Counted from the first letter of the stretch, positions 16,442-26,123 are shown. The stretch: DNA of 64,000 bases from CAWCWN01 sp963799245 (GCA_963799245.1 CAWCWN010000004.1:744001-808000), one strand, 5' to 3'. Program-made: numbers and translations. The notes: generated by a model from the sequence alone, not told the origin.

Positions 16442-18328
16442 TTACTTCAGGCGAACATCGACGATTGTCGCACCAAACGTTCGCATAACTTCCCGGACTA
16501 CAGGGTCGTCGCCCGCCTTCTGCTTTATCGCTTCAGGAGAGAGGCTTGCTACCTCTATAGTAGTATTCTCTCTCACAACAGGATTTTTGGCAACTGGCCC
16601 GGCGGCATCTTCAGAAGCTGGAGAAGCCTGGACGGAGGAGGGCTGCGGCTCGCGGCGGGCCGACTGCCTGGCTACCTGTGACATCTCAGGCTCAAGCGCC
16701 TGTGGCCCCTGAGGGGGAGGCCCCAGGGGCGCCGGGTTACTCTCTGGCAGTTGAGGCGCCTTACCAGGCGGAAGCAGGCGAATACAGCACGGCACATCAA
16801 ACTCCAGCTTTAACGCCCACTCGACATCCTCGCTGTAGGCGCTATTCTCGTGCAGGTATTTGTAGTGGAGTGGATGAGCCGCCTGGATCACAACTACCGT
16901 CACATCGCCGCCCCGCTCGACAGCAGCTACAGTATAATCGTTCAGGTAGGCCGCTGTTCTGGGGCCGGTCTTTAAATTTCTTCCCCGCACGCGCTTTTTG
17001 ACCTTTTCCCAGCCATCCCTCACCTGCTGCAACGTCAAGGCAGGTTCAGCCGGCGGGGGCGCGGGCTGAGTCTCCACTGCCCCCTCATCCACCTTATCCC
17101 CGGCGCCAGGCAAAGGGCCAGCGACGTGAGGCGCGCTGATGTCGAAAGCAATGGGCTGGCGCAGCTCGGCCGGCGCCGGCGCCGTCGTAGGGCGCATCTG
17201 TAGTGATAACGCGGGGGGCTGCAACTCCTGGCGAGAACGCCGGTGTAGCTCGATGCTCTGTAAGCAGGCCAGCTCTAAACCCAGCTGGGGGGTCGCCTGG
17301 TTCTTCTGCATCAGGTCGTTGTGTGCAAAGATGCGCGCAAACTCGGTCAATTCTTCCAGCTCAAACAGTGAGGTCAGCTGCAAAATCTCGCGCGCCTCAT
17401 CCTCGCTACAATCAAGGATAGTGGCGATATCGGCGCCCGCTTTAGCGAGCATGAGGGCGCGCCAGTATTCACCGACCTGCAGGTTAAGCTGGCGCAGGTC
17501 AGCCCCGTCCTCGGCAAGTTCGTGCAGCAGGTGCAGAACGGCTGCGCTGTCAAGCTGCGCGACCTGCGTCACCAGTCTCGCCATAGCGAGCGGGTCGGCT
17601 ATACCCAGCATGACCTGGACCTGTGCCAGCGAGATCTCATTGCCGGCGTAGGCAATGGCCTGGTCCAACAGGCTAAGCGCATCGCGCATGCCGCCCGCCG
17701 CCGCCCGGGCAAGCAGCTCGGCGGCAGGGCGCTCAAGTTGAATCTGCTCCTGCCGCGCTACAAAGATCAGGTGCTCGACGATCTGGCGCGTTGTAATGCG
17801 CTTGAAGTCAAAACGCTGGCAGCGCGAGAGCACGGTGGGTGGCATTTTGTGTACGTCCGTGGTTGCCATGACAAAAACGGCGTAGGCGGGGGGTTCCTCC
17901 AGTGTTTTGAGCAGGGCGTTGAAGGCCTCGGTCGTCAGCATATGGGCCTCGTCAAGTACATAGACCTTGTATTTGCCCGTAGAAGGCGGCATCATGACCT
18001 TTTCACGCAGGTCACGAATACTATCGATGCCACGGTTGGAGGCTGCATCGATCTCAAGCACGTTGAATGAGTTGCCGGTGGTAATCTCACGGCACTGCTG
18101 GCAGACATTGCACGGCTCTCCAGCGACGGGATTGGCGCAATTGATGGTTTTTGCCAACAAGCGAGCTGTACTTGTTTTGCCCGTGCCACGAGGTCCGGTA
18201 AAAAGATATGCATGTGCGAGTTTGTCATTACTGAGGGCGTTTTTGAGTGTGCGAACGACCGGTTCCTGCCCGATAAGGTCACCAAACGTTTGCGAACGCC
18301 ATTTGCGGTAGAGTGATTGAGAGGCCAT
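16442..18328 (-). CDS. dnaX: DNA polymerase III subunit gamma/tau
   Basis: 628 residues from ATG 18328 (GGGGAG 9 nt upstream; MASQSLYRKWRSQTF is the family start, while 19 further upstream codons are unlike the family). AAA+ ATPase: P-loop TGPRGTGKTS, zinc finger Cys in CANPVAGEPCNVCQQC, Walker B VLDEAHML, sensor SRCQRF. The C-terminal 250 residues, Pro/Ala-rich with an alpha-helical core, correspond to the tau part that binds polymerase and helicase. It is the clamp-loader ATPase. The SRP RNA gene lies 200 nt upstream on the same strand. No slippery A-run of the E. coli gamma type was noticed. Confidence 0.97.
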   Translation of the reverse strand: MASQSLYRKWRSQTFGDLIGQEPVVRTLKNALSNDKLAHAYLFTGPRGTGKTSTARLLAKTINCANPVAGEPCNVCQQCREITTGNSFNVLEIDAASNRGIDSIRDLREKVMMPPSTGKYKVYVLDEAHMLTTEAFNALLKTLEEPPAYAVFVMATTDVHKMPPTVLSRCQRFDFKRITTRQIVEHLIFVARQEQIQLERPAAELLARAAAGGMRDALSLLDQAIAYAGNEISLAQVQVMLGIADPLAMARLVTQVAQLDSAAVLHLLHELAEDGADLRQLNLQVGEYWRALMLAKAGADIATILDCSEDEAREILQLTSLFELEELTEFARIFAHNDLMQKNQATPQLGLELACLQSIELHRRSRQELQPPALSLQMRPTTAPAPAELRQPIAFDISAPHVAGPLPGAGDKVDEGAVETQPAPPPAEPALTLQQVRDGWEKVKKRVRGRNLKTGPRTAAYLNDYTVAAVERGGDVTVVVIQAAHPLHYKYLHENSAYSEDVEWALKLEFDVPCCIRLLPPGKAPQLPESNPAPLGPPPQGPQALEPEMSQVARQSARREPQPSSVQASPASEDAAGPVAKNPVVRENTTIEVASLSPEAIKQKAGDDPVVREVMRTFGATIVDVRLK

Positions 18329-18541
18329 TGTAATACTCCCCGTATCTCCCCTCGTGGTATCCTCTCCTGGGTACCCCTGTCTCATACGATCCGCAAACCG
18401 AGATACAACTTTGAGTAGGCTTTTGTAGCTCGCTGCGCCGCAAATAAATTAAGCGTTAGATCGCGGATTGTATCAGACGGCCACTACGCCTCCCAGGGGA
18501 GAGGCTATTCCCGCCTGCAGCGAAAACTGTTGACATAGAAA

Positions 18542-18701
18542 ACCGATTTTCGCCCGGTCCTGCCGACTAGCGCAACCAGGACACCCTACGGCACCCAGAG
18601 AGGTCTACTTACCGTTGCTTCCTCACGGACCTAGCGGGGTTCATATACATCTGCCGCGTAGGACCCAGTTGCGCCAATCGACAGGACCGGAAGAAAACCG
18701 G
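18542..18701 (-). ncRNA. ffs: Signal recognition particle RNA (about 160 nt)
   Basis: On the minus strand the conserved apical core reads AGGTCC-GTGA-GGAAGCAACGG (18632-18612), the helix 8 motif with a GNRA tetraloop and the GGAAGCA internal loop bound by Ffh. The flanks form a long rod: 18556-18580 pairs almost fully with 18664-18688 (GGTCCTG...against CAGGACC), and the pairing extends to 18541/18701 through CCGxTTTTC segments. It is longer than the 4.5S type. Location just upstream of dnaX is common in bacteria. Ends are estimated from the base pairing. Confidence 0.85.
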
Positions 18702-18763
18702 TCTGTTCCAGACAGAATATCCTCTTTGGAACACGTCCATTTTACTCCCATGGGGCAGGTTTG

Positions 18764-19640
18764 TCAAGACAGGTACTTGCCAAGGAGAAGGCTATATTTC
18801 TGCCTGGCCGCGGCAGGGATCTTGCTTTGGTCGGTCATAATCGCTGTCGCCAGGGCATGGGGACACTCACAGGCATTCGCGCCGCGGTCGCTGGGGATCC
18901 TCTTCGCCACTGCGCGCAGGATGCGTTGGGCATTGGCAACGTTGGCGGCGAGGTTTCCAATCACCATGTCCACGGTAACGGATTCCTCAGACTCGTGCCA
19001 GCAGTCATAATCGGTGACGCAGGCGATCGTTGCGTAGCATAACTCGGCTTCACGCGCGAGCTTGGCCTCGGGTAGCGCAGTCATGCCGATGATGTCCATA
19101 CCCCAGCTGCGATAGGTTCTCGAATTCGGCCTTTGTCGAGAACAGAGGGCCCTCCATGCACACATATGTTCCGCCCGCGTGAACTTTGACGTCACCCAGT
19201 TCCAGGGCAGACTCAAGCAAGAAACCGCTGAGCGTGGGACAAAACGGTTCTGCAAAGGTGCAGTGCACCACGACGCCGCCATCATAGAAAGTATTGACAC
19301 GGCTCCTGGTGCGGTCAAATAACTGGTCGGGGATGACCAGGTCGCGGGGAGCAATATGCTCGCGCAGGCTGCCAACAGCGCTGACAGCAACAACCCATTC
19401 AACGCCAAGGCTTTTAAGAGCCCAGATATTGGCGCGCACGGGAATCTCCATGGGCGAAATGCGATGACCCCGCCCGTGACGAGGCAGAAAGGCCATAGGA
19501 ATACCTTCCACCCTACCAAGCGTGATGACATCGCTGGGATCGCCAAAAGGGGTTTGTAGCGCGACCTCCTCGCCATCGGTCATCCCCTCCATGCGGTAGA
19601 GGCCGCTTCCCCCGATCACCCCGATAGTTGCCTGTGGCAT
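18764..19640 (-). pseudogene. mtnP: S-methyl-5'-thioadenosine phosphorylase, interrupted by a single frameshift
   Basis: The N-terminal 175 residues in one frame (GVIGGSGLY, FLPRHGRGHR phosphate loop, CMEGPLFSTKAEFEN) continue in the next frame as YRSWGMDIIGMTALPEAKLAREAE through the end. The join is at 19115-19116, where one extra C after AAC breaks the frame. Restored, the protein is about 292 residues, normal for MTAP, with all active-site segments (T, H, M, D of TDYDCW) present. The enzyme cleaves methylthioadenosine to adenine and methylthioribose-1-phosphate. With a single lesion and otherwise full conservation, this may be a very recent mutation or a sequencing error. Confidence 0.85.
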
Positions 19641-19689
19641 ACGTGAACCCTCCAGAGGTAATGGGGCGCGCTCCTATGCGCCCCCAGGC

Positions 19690-20925
19690 CTACGCTTTAA
19701 TTCTGATATAGTGTAATTTGCCGACCTTGAGAATGGCTCCATCGCTCGCCGGGACGCTCCAATCCACGCTGCTGACGCGCTCCTCAGAGCCTTCTTCCCC
19801 ATGCACATAAAACCTGACGCCGCCCTGCTGCACGAGACGGCGCGCCTCGTTTCTGCTCGCGGCCATCTTCGCGTCAACGAGGAACGTGATTATATTGACG
19901 GGGGTACTCAGCTGATAGCTGGGGATATCCGCCGGCAGCCTGCGCTCTGAGAACTGGCGTCTAAAGGTCTCTTCTGCCTCACGCGCCTCCTGCGGGCTGT
20001 GAAAGCCTGCGACAATCTCGCGCGCCAGGCGCAGCTTGACATCGCGCGGATTCAAGCTGCCCGCGGCCATCTTGCGCTCAAACTCCTCTATCTCGGCTTC
20101 AGGCACATCAGTTAGTGTCTCGAAGTAGCTTCTCATGGCATGATCGGGCAGCGACATCAGCTTGCCAAACATGTCGTTGGCGGGCGCGCTCATAGCGATG
20201 TAGTTGCTCAGGGACTTGCCCATCTTCTTATACCCGTCGAGGCCGACGATCAACTCGGTGGTCAGAATTTGCTGCGGCGGCAGACCAAAGCCTGGCTGTA
20301 ATTCGCGCCCAACCAGCAGGTTGAAGGTTTGATCAGTCCCGCCAATCTCGACATCGGCGCGCAGCATCACGGAGTCGTAGCCCTGTAAGAGCGGGTACAT
20401 GAACTCGGAGAGGTATATCTCGACGCCGCTTTTGTAACGCTTGGAGAAGTCGTCCCTGGCGAGCATCTGGGCCACGGTCTTATGGCTCAGCAATGTAATG
20501 GCGTCGCTCAGGTTAAAGCTATTAAACCACTCGCTCTGATAGCGGACCTCGGTCAGGTCGCGATCAACAATCCTGAAGAACTGGTCAAAGTAAGTCTGCG
20601 CGTTCTCCCTGACCTGCTCAGCGCTAAGTGGTCTGCGCGCCTCTTCGCGACCACTGGGATCGCCCAGGCGAGCGGTCCAGTCGCCAATGACCACCACCGC
20701 TTTGTGGCCCATCTGTTGAAACTGGCGCAATTTGCGGAAAACGACGGCATGCCCGATCGTTAAATCAAAGTGAGTCGGATCGACCCCCAGCTTGACACGC
20801 AGCGGCTCGCCCTTGTTGCCCTCGAGAAGTAAGCGGCGCAGGTCGGCCTCCTTTTCGACCAGCTTCACCCCTCGCGTCAGAATGTTTGTAATTGCATCCT
20901 GTGTTGGTTGCTGTTTCACTAGCAC
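19690..20925 (-). CDS. tyrS: Tyrosyl-tRNA synthetase
   Basis: 411 residues from GTG 20925, with GGAGG 8 nt upstream; the frame extends to 21000 but without a ribosome site. Class I signature HFDLTIGH (HIGH variant) near residue 40 and KMGKSLSN (KMSKS). A C-terminal S4 RNA-binding domain ends HYIRIKA. The domain order and 410-residue length fit the TyrZ/bacterial clade with an S4 tail. It charges tRNA-Tyr. No T-box leader is recognisable in the 160 nt upstream. Confidence 0.95.
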   Translation of the reverse strand: MLVKQQPTQDAITNILTRGVKLVEKEADLRRLLLEGNKGEPLRVKLGVDPTHFDLTIGHAVVFRKLRQFQQMGHKAVVVIGDWTARLGDPSGREEARRPLSAEQVRENAQTYFDQFFRIVDRDLTEVRYQSEWFNSFNLSDAITLLSHKTVAQMLARDDFSKRYKSGVEIYLSEFMYPLLQGYDSVMLRADVEIGGTDQTFNLLVGRELQPGFGLPPQQILTTELIVGLDGYKKMGKSLSNYIAMSAPANDMFGKLMSLPDHAMRSYFETLTDVPEAEIEEFERKMAAGSLNPRDVKLRLAREIVAGFHSPQEAREAEETFRRQFSERRLPADIPSYQLSTPVNIITFLVDAKMAASRNEARRLVQQGGVRFYVHGEEGSEERVSSVDWSVPASDGAILKVGKLHYIRIKA

Positions 20926-21163
20926 AACGACTCCCTCCCGGATAGAGTTTCTCCATGGCCGCATTGTAACAGAAGCGGCGACAATCGTCGAGTGCCGCAT
21001 CTATGATAGTGTATGTTTCAAAGTTTCTAACAAATATCTTATATATCGCTTACAATCTTCTAACAGACAGGCGTTTAGAATATTACTAAAAGATAGAACA
21101 AATCACTCCTGGCGGGCCGGGAGTGATAGAAGAACAGAACAGAACTGCAAAGGAGAAACAGCT

Positions 21164-21223
21164 ATGGCCAATATCACTCGTTACAATCCCTTCAACGAAG
21201 TCGTTTCGCTGCGCGGCCCATGA
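21164..21223 (+). pseudogene. Truncated hsp20 stub (19 codons)
   Basis: MANITRYNPFNEVVSLRGP then TGA. The first 17 residues match the typical start of small heat-shock proteins of the Hsp20 family in this phylum (the next residues would be DAMDRLF). AAAGGAGAAA precedes the ATG by 5-8 nt, and a hairpin (21103-21109 with 21120-21126) sits in the leader, so expression signals look intact. The coding part is cut off by an 18-bp palindrome that overlaps the stop codon. It could still be translated as a leader peptide. Confidence 0.65.
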
Positions 21224-21256
21224 AGGGGTGAGCGGCCCGGCCGCTCACCCCTTCAT
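21220..21256 (+). terminator. 18-bp near-perfect palindrome ending the hsp20 stub
   Basis: ATGAAGGGGTGAGCGGCC (21220-21237) pairs with 21239-21256, practically without a loop. No T-tract follows (GCTAGCTTC), so it may act as a strong RNA hairpin or be the scar of a deletion. Confidence 0.6.
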
Positions 21257-21399
21257 GCTAGCTTCTACGTAGCTGAGCAGGACGCACGCCTGTGGGTATT
21301 TGTCACCGGCTTTGCATGAGCAGTGAAAAAGAGTACAATACTATAGAGGATAAGTGGCAGTCATTTAGCACGAACAACCTGGTGGGAGCTATATTCTCG

Positions 21400-23346
21400 A
21401 TGCAGCATCTACTACTTGAACAATTGCAGCAACGGCCTCTGCTTTGCGACGGTGCCATGGGCACACTCTTATATGCACGCGGCATAACATATGAACAGTG
21501 CTTCGATGAGCTCAACCTGACGCAGCCAGAACGTATTGCGGGTATTCACAGGGAATATATATCTGCAGGCGCACAGATTATCGAGACCAATTCGTTTGGC
21601 GCGAACCGCGCCAAACTTGAGGCATATAACCTGCAGGAGCGCGTTCGCGACATCAACTTTCGCGCGGTAAAGCTGGCACTCGAGGCGCGCGAAGTTTCGG
21701 GCCAGCACGTCTTTGTCGCGGGCGCCGTAGGGCCGACGGGCCGTCCCTTGCAGGCACCCGACGAACAGCGCATGAGCGAGCTGCGAGCAATTTTCCGCGA
21801 ACAGATGGGCGCCCTGGTTGACGCCGGGGTAGACCTGCTGGTCCTTGAAACCTTTTCCAGCCTGTCAGAACTACGCCAGGCCGTGCTGGCGGCACAGGAG
21901 GTCGGGGCCGGGCTGCCCGTTGTCGCGCAGATGAGTTTCTACGAAGATGGTCATACGCTCTCCGGCCAATCGCCGGCACGTGTTGCCGCGGTGCTCAATA
22001 ACCTCGGCGTCACCATCATGGGGGCCAATTGCAGTGTTGGACCGGCAGCCACCCTGGATGTATTGCAGGAAATGATCGCAACCACCCAGGATTTCGCTGA
22101 TGCCGGTGCAGGGGCGGCCCCTCTCTTTTCGGCCCAGCCCAATGCCGGCCTGCCGGCGCGTATTGGCAATCGCTTCTTCTACAGGGCGACCACCGACTAT
22201 TTCGCAGATTATGCGCTGCGTTTTTCCCAGGCTGGTGTGCGCCTGATCGGTGGCTGCTGCGGCACAACACCTCACCACATTGCGGCTATGCGTCAGGCTC
22301 TTGACGAGCAGTACGGCATATCCCCACACATTTTCCCACTCCCCCCCAGGCCAGATGAGGCTGCCAGCAGCAAAGTAACCGGCGTCAGGTTGATCGAAGA
22401 GGAGGTTATTATCCCGCAGCAAGGGACGATGACGCGCCTCCAGGAGAAGCTGGCGGCGGGCGAGTTTGTTGTCAGCGTTGAGCTTGATCCGCCCAAGGGG
22501 CTGAATCCCACCAAGATTCTTGAAGGGGCGGCCCTACTTCAGCGGGCAGGCGCAGACTGTATTAATATCGCCGACAGCCCTATGGCGCGCGTGCGCATGA
22601 GCTGCCTGGCCCTGGCACGCTTGATCCAGGATCACCTCGGCATTGAAACGATCATCCACTTTACCAGCCGCGATCGCAATCTTATGGCGCTGCAATCCGA
22701 GCTACTGGGAGCACATGCCCTCGGTATACGTAACATCCTGGCCCTGACCGGCGATCCACTGCGCGTAGGCGCTTATCCCAATACCACGGGCGTCTGGGAC
22801 GTCGACTCGATCGGATTAATCGCGGTCATTCGTGGGATGAATGAGGGTCATGACGCGGCCGCTTCTGCCATCGGGGCACGCGCCTCCTTCCATATCGGGG
22901 CGGCGTTGAATTTGAATATGACAGATGCAGAGACCGAGCAAGAGCTGGCAAAATATCAACGTAAAATCGCAGCCGGGGCGCACTTCATTATGACGCAACC
23001 GATCTATGAGATAACGCCGCTGCTGCGCTTTTTTGAGCGGGCGGGGCAGCCGCCTATCCCGGTCATCCTGGGGTGTATTCCACTGCACAGCTCGCGCCAT
23101 GCCGAATACTTGCACAACGAAGTACCAGGCATTACGATTCCTGATGCCCTGCGTGCCAGGATGCGCGCCGCTGGCGAACAGGGGTACGTCGAGGGTTTGA
23201 GGATGGCTCAAGAGCTCCTGACTGAAGCACGCAGCCTGGTCCAGGGCGTTTATCTTATGCCTTCCTACGCTCGCTATGATGTTGTCGGTGAGCTCACAAA
23301 AATGCTGCTGCGGGATGCGCAGGAGATCACAGCCAGCAATAATTAG
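21400..23346 (+). CDS. Bifunctional homocysteine S-methyltransferase / 5,10-methylenetetrahydrofolate reductase
   Basis: 648 residues from ATG 21400 (MQHLLLEQLQQRPLLCDGAMGT is the family start; GTGGGAG lies upstream). Residues 1-300 form the homocysteine methyltransferase barrel with the zinc Cys in GANCS and GGCCGTTP. Residues about 340-640 form the MTHFR barrel (VSVELDPPKGLNP, LALTGDP, FIMTQPIYE). The protein would make methyl-THF and use a methyl donor to form methionine, linking folate and methionine cycles, as in YitJ-type proteins. The gap from 21001 holds only the hsp20 stub and its hairpins; no SAM riboswitch is seen. Confidence 0.93.
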   Translation: MQHLLLEQLQQRPLLCDGAMGTLLYARGITYEQCFDELNLTQPERIAGIHREYISAGAQIIETNSFGANRAKLEAYNLQERVRDINFRAVKLALEAREVSGQHVFVAGAVGPTGRPLQAPDEQRMSELRAIFREQMGALVDAGVDLLVLETFSSLSELRQAVLAAQEVGAGLPVVAQMSFYEDGHTLSGQSPARVAAVLNNLGVTIMGANCSVGPAATLDVLQEMIATTQDFADAGAGAAPLFSAQPNAGLPARIGNRFFYRATTDYFADYALRFSQAGVRLIGGCCGTTPHHIAAMRQALDEQYGISPHIFPLPPRPDEAASSKVTGVRLIEEEVIIPQQGTMTRLQEKLAAGEFVVSVELDPPKGLNPTKILEGAALLQRAGADCINIADSPMARVRMSCLALARLIQDHLGIETIIHFTSRDRNLMALQSELLGAHALGIRNILALTGDPLRVGAYPNTTGVWDVDSIGLIAVIRGMNEGHDAAASAIGARASFHIGAALNLNMTDAETEQELAKYQRKIAAGAHFIMTQPIYEITPLLRFFERAGQPPIPVILGCIPLHSSRHAEYLHNEVPGITIPDALRARMRAAGEQGYVEGLRMAQELLTEARSLVQGVYLMPSYARYDVVGELTKMLLRDAQEITASNN

Positions 23347-23348
23347 CC

Positions 23349-24959
23349 CTATAGCCAGCGGTTTTTTACGGCTTGAGCTACTACGCGGGCATATAGCGCC
23401 CCTTGAATACCTGCATGCAGGTACTTCTCAAGGCTGGCGGACAGAACAAGCAGACCGCTATCCCTCAAGTTGTTGCGCTGGCTAGAAGCAGCCAAACGCA
23501 GCAGGCCAGCGGCAGCCAGGGAATTTTCAAGCAAGGGCTGTTCACGTAGCGCCAGGCGCCCCTGCGCCTGCGCATCTAGCGGGACATCATAAAACAGGCC
23601 ACTCGCTTCATCCAGGAGCTCGCGGCAGGCAAAATGCATCAGGGCGGTCGCCATCTCGAGATAAGCTTTGCGCTGTGTGAGGTCATACGCATCGAGCAGG
23701 GCGCAGGTCATCCACACCTGGTCGGCCAGTTGCCCGGGCAGCCCGGCCTGGCCATTGAGCATATAGTGACACATACTGCTGCCGCTATGAACCATATGCT
23801 CACATAACCAGTCCAGCGCGCGCAGGCCCATCTCCTGCAAAGATGCATCGTTGAGTACCTGTGCCCCTTGCAGATAGGTAGAGATCATACGGGCATTCCA
23901 GGAGGTATAGATTGTTTTATCGATTGCCGGGTGCGATTTCGAGGCACGAGAATACAGGCCCGGTTCATAATACTCTTCGTCGGCGCTCTGACTACCCGCA
24001 AAGGCGCCCACATCGCCTTGCCAGAAGGTTGAATTGATATACGCAAGCAAGCGTTGAGCAAGCATGTACCACCGATCGTCCTGGCTCACCTGCGCTGTAA
24101 GCAAGGTCAGACGCAGGAGGGCGGCATTCTCCTCAAGCATTTTTTCAGTATGCGGCATGCTCCAGTCGCTCGCCGCCGAGTAGCGAAAGAAGCCCCCCTC
24201 CTCCTTATCCCACAGGCCCCCTTCAACCATCTGCTCCAGTGAGTAGCAGACCATGGCGATGCCGTCGGGCCGATTGTAATCTTGCGCAAGTACCAGGAGC
24301 AGTTCCAGAGCTTCTGGATGCGGAAATTTGAGATGCGGATGAACAGTAAAGCCGCCGTATTCCTCGTCATACAGGTCTTGTAGCACCACTCCGGCCGCGA
24401 CAGGCAGATCCATCAAAGTAGTCCGCTCTGCTTCGTGCAACATACGCTGGCTCTGCCTGGAAATGATCCGCGGCTGCCTGGCTGTGACATGCAATTCACG
24501 CACCTGGCGGGTAATTTCGCCGCGGTGCTCGCTATAATAGCGGCGTACATGCCCGAGGTAGTAAAGCATTTGCTGGGGCGGCACATACACCCCTCCCCAG
24601 AGTATTTCACCCTCGCAGGAGAGCAAAATCACGCTGGGCCAGCCATTCTGATTGTAGCGTTGATTGATATCCGGGCGCAGGTCGCCATCTACACGAATCG
24701 CGATGTAATCACCATTGAGAATAGCAATTATGGTAGGGTCGGAGAGGGTGGTTTCATCCATGATATGACACCACTGGCACCAGGAAGAGGTGATGAGCAG
24801 AAAAATTGGTCGATTCAAGCGCGCGGCTTCCGCGAAAGCGCTCTGCTCCCAGGAGTACCAGTGAATCGTGTGCGCAAGATGGGAACGGGTAGAAAAACGA
24901 AACTGCCTCGAGGCGAGAACAGGTGATCGCGAGTGGGTATCGGCCCCGTTACCGCTCAT
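23349..24959 (-). CDS. Thioredoxin-fold protein with six-hairpin domain (YyaL/DUF255 family)
   Basis: 536 residues from ATG 24959; AAGGAGG ends 6 nt upstream. The N-terminal DUF255 thioredoxin-like domain has SWCQWCHIMD, i.e. a CxxC. The remainder is the all-helical (alpha/alpha)6 barrel of the family, with Trp/Tyr-rich repeats (SWNARMISTYLQGAQ). Typical family members are about 650-700 residues, so this copy is on the short side. Role uncertain; relatives have been linked to thiol redox or sugar handling. It converges with the methyltransferase gene, 2 nt between stops. Confidence 0.85.
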   Translation of the reverse strand: MSGNGADTHSRSPVLASRQFRFSTRSHLAHTIHWYSWEQSAFAEAARLNRPIFLLITSSWCQWCHIMDETTLSDPTIIAILNGDYIAIRVDGDLRPDINQRYNQNGWPSVILLSCEGEILWGGVYVPPQQMLYYLGHVRRYYSEHRGEITRQVRELHVTARQPRIISRQSQRMLHEAERTTLMDLPVAAGVVLQDLYDEEYGGFTVHPHLKFPHPEALELLLVLAQDYNRPDGIAMVCYSLEQMVEGGLWDKEEGGFFRYSAASDWSMPHTEKMLEENAALLRLTLLTAQVSQDDRWYMLAQRLLAYINSTFWQGDVGAFAGSQSADEEYYEPGLYSRASKSHPAIDKTIYTSWNARMISTYLQGAQVLNDASLQEMGLRALDWLCEHMVHSGSSMCHYMLNGQAGLPGQLADQVWMTCALLDAYDLTQRKAYLEMATALMHFACRELLDEASGLFYDVPLDAQAQGRLALREQPLLENSLAAAGLLRLAASSQRNNLRDSGLLVLSASLEKYLHAGIQGALYARVVAQAVKNRWL

Positions 24960-25113
24960 AAACATCCTCCTTCGCTTCAAGCTTTTAGCCGCATTGCCTG
25001 GAATCACATATTCAGTGGTACGAAATTATGTTACGCGTTAGTATATCATATTTCTCCCCCCACCACACTCGCAGTACCAGTAAAAAGGTCCAGGGAAAAT
25101 GGGCAAAATTTAT

Positions 25114-25142
25114 TTGACTTGCATGGGTAGGTGTGCTAAACT
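25114..25142 (+). promoter_or_regulatory. sigma-A-type promoter of the infC copy
   Basis: TTGACT (25114-25119), 17-bp spacer, TAAACT (25137-25142). Transcription would start near 25149, leaving a 75-nt leader before the AUU start codon. Confidence 0.7.
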
Positions 25143-25222
25143 CTATGAGATTAAATACGTTGTTGACGCTATGCATTTGTTAAGTAAACTAGCAGGCAAG
25201 CAAGAAAGAGGAGGTTTGGCCT

Positions 25223-25883
25223 ATTAACAGGGATTTTCGGGGGAACGACCGTACACGTGAGACCAGGGTTAATGAGCGCATTCGTGCACGAGAGGTGCGC
25301 TTAATTGACGAGAACGGGGAGATGATCGGTGTAATGCCTCCCCCACGTGCGCTTGATATTGCCCGTGATCGCAATCTTGATCTTGTTGAAATTTCACCCA
25401 ATGCCGTGCCACCAGTATGTAAACTGATGGACTATGGCAAGTACAAGTACGAGCAGGCCAAGAAAGAAAACGAGGCGCGTAAGAATCAGAAGACGATAAC
25501 ACTGAAAGAGATTTCGCATGCGACCTCGTACGGATGATCACGATATAGATGTAAAAACGCGCAAGATTTAAGAGTTCCTGGCTGATGGTGACAGGGTAAG
25601 AGTAAGCGTCCAGTTCCGTGGAGCGGAGATGCGCCATCCAGATATCGGGCGCAAGATGCTGGACGAGATCGCTGAAGTGCTCAAGGGCTCCGCTGTCATC
25701 GAGCGAACACCCATGATGGAAGGTCGCATGATGTCGATGATCGTCTCCCGCGCTCCCGGTTGGGAACCGCCGAAAAAGCAGATGCCTCCTGCGGGTAAAC
25801 AGCAGGCGAGAGCGGCCAGTACGCCCTCGCCTGCGCAAAATTCAGAGGGTAGTAACAACGCAGACAACGCCAGGGAAAGTTAA
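25223..25883 (+). pseudogene. infC: Translation initiation factor IF-3, AUU start, frameshift plus stop
   Basis: GAGGAGG, 8 nt, then ATT AAC AGG (start at 25223) reproduces the classic infC AUU start. The N-domain is intact (VNERIRAREVRLIDENGE, DLVEISPNAVPPVCKLMDYGKYKYEQ, LKEI). At 25512-25514 an extra T breaks the frame. The C-domain continues in the third frame (RMRPRTDDHDIDVKTRKI), but a TAA at 25569-25571 replaces the expected Gln codon before EFLADGDRVRVSVQFRG. The rest, through GRMMSMIVSRAPGW and a Lys/Ala tail, is conserved. rpmI and rplT do not follow. Two lesions suggest a decaying second copy, with a good infC needed elsewhere; sequence error remains possible. Confidence 0.85.
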
Positions 25884-26123
25884 CAATGTCTGCGCGCAGC
25901 TTGTATATGGGTGGATCTCCCTCTCTCCATTAAAGGCTCACGTGCTATCTTTTGTACAGATTGTGGGATGTAGTTTACCAGGACTACATCCTTTTTTGCA
26001 CATATGCGTCTTTTTTGATTGACTTTTTGCTGTTTTAGTCACTACGATATCATCTTTCGTTCTTTTGAGATGTACCGTCGATCAGAAGCGAGTTCTTCAC
26101 AGGTTTTTTGTGGGAGGCCCCTA

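Noticed and set aside
20926..21163. T-box leader for tyrS
   Set aside because: No specifier hairpin or T-box sequence is recognisable on the minus strand.
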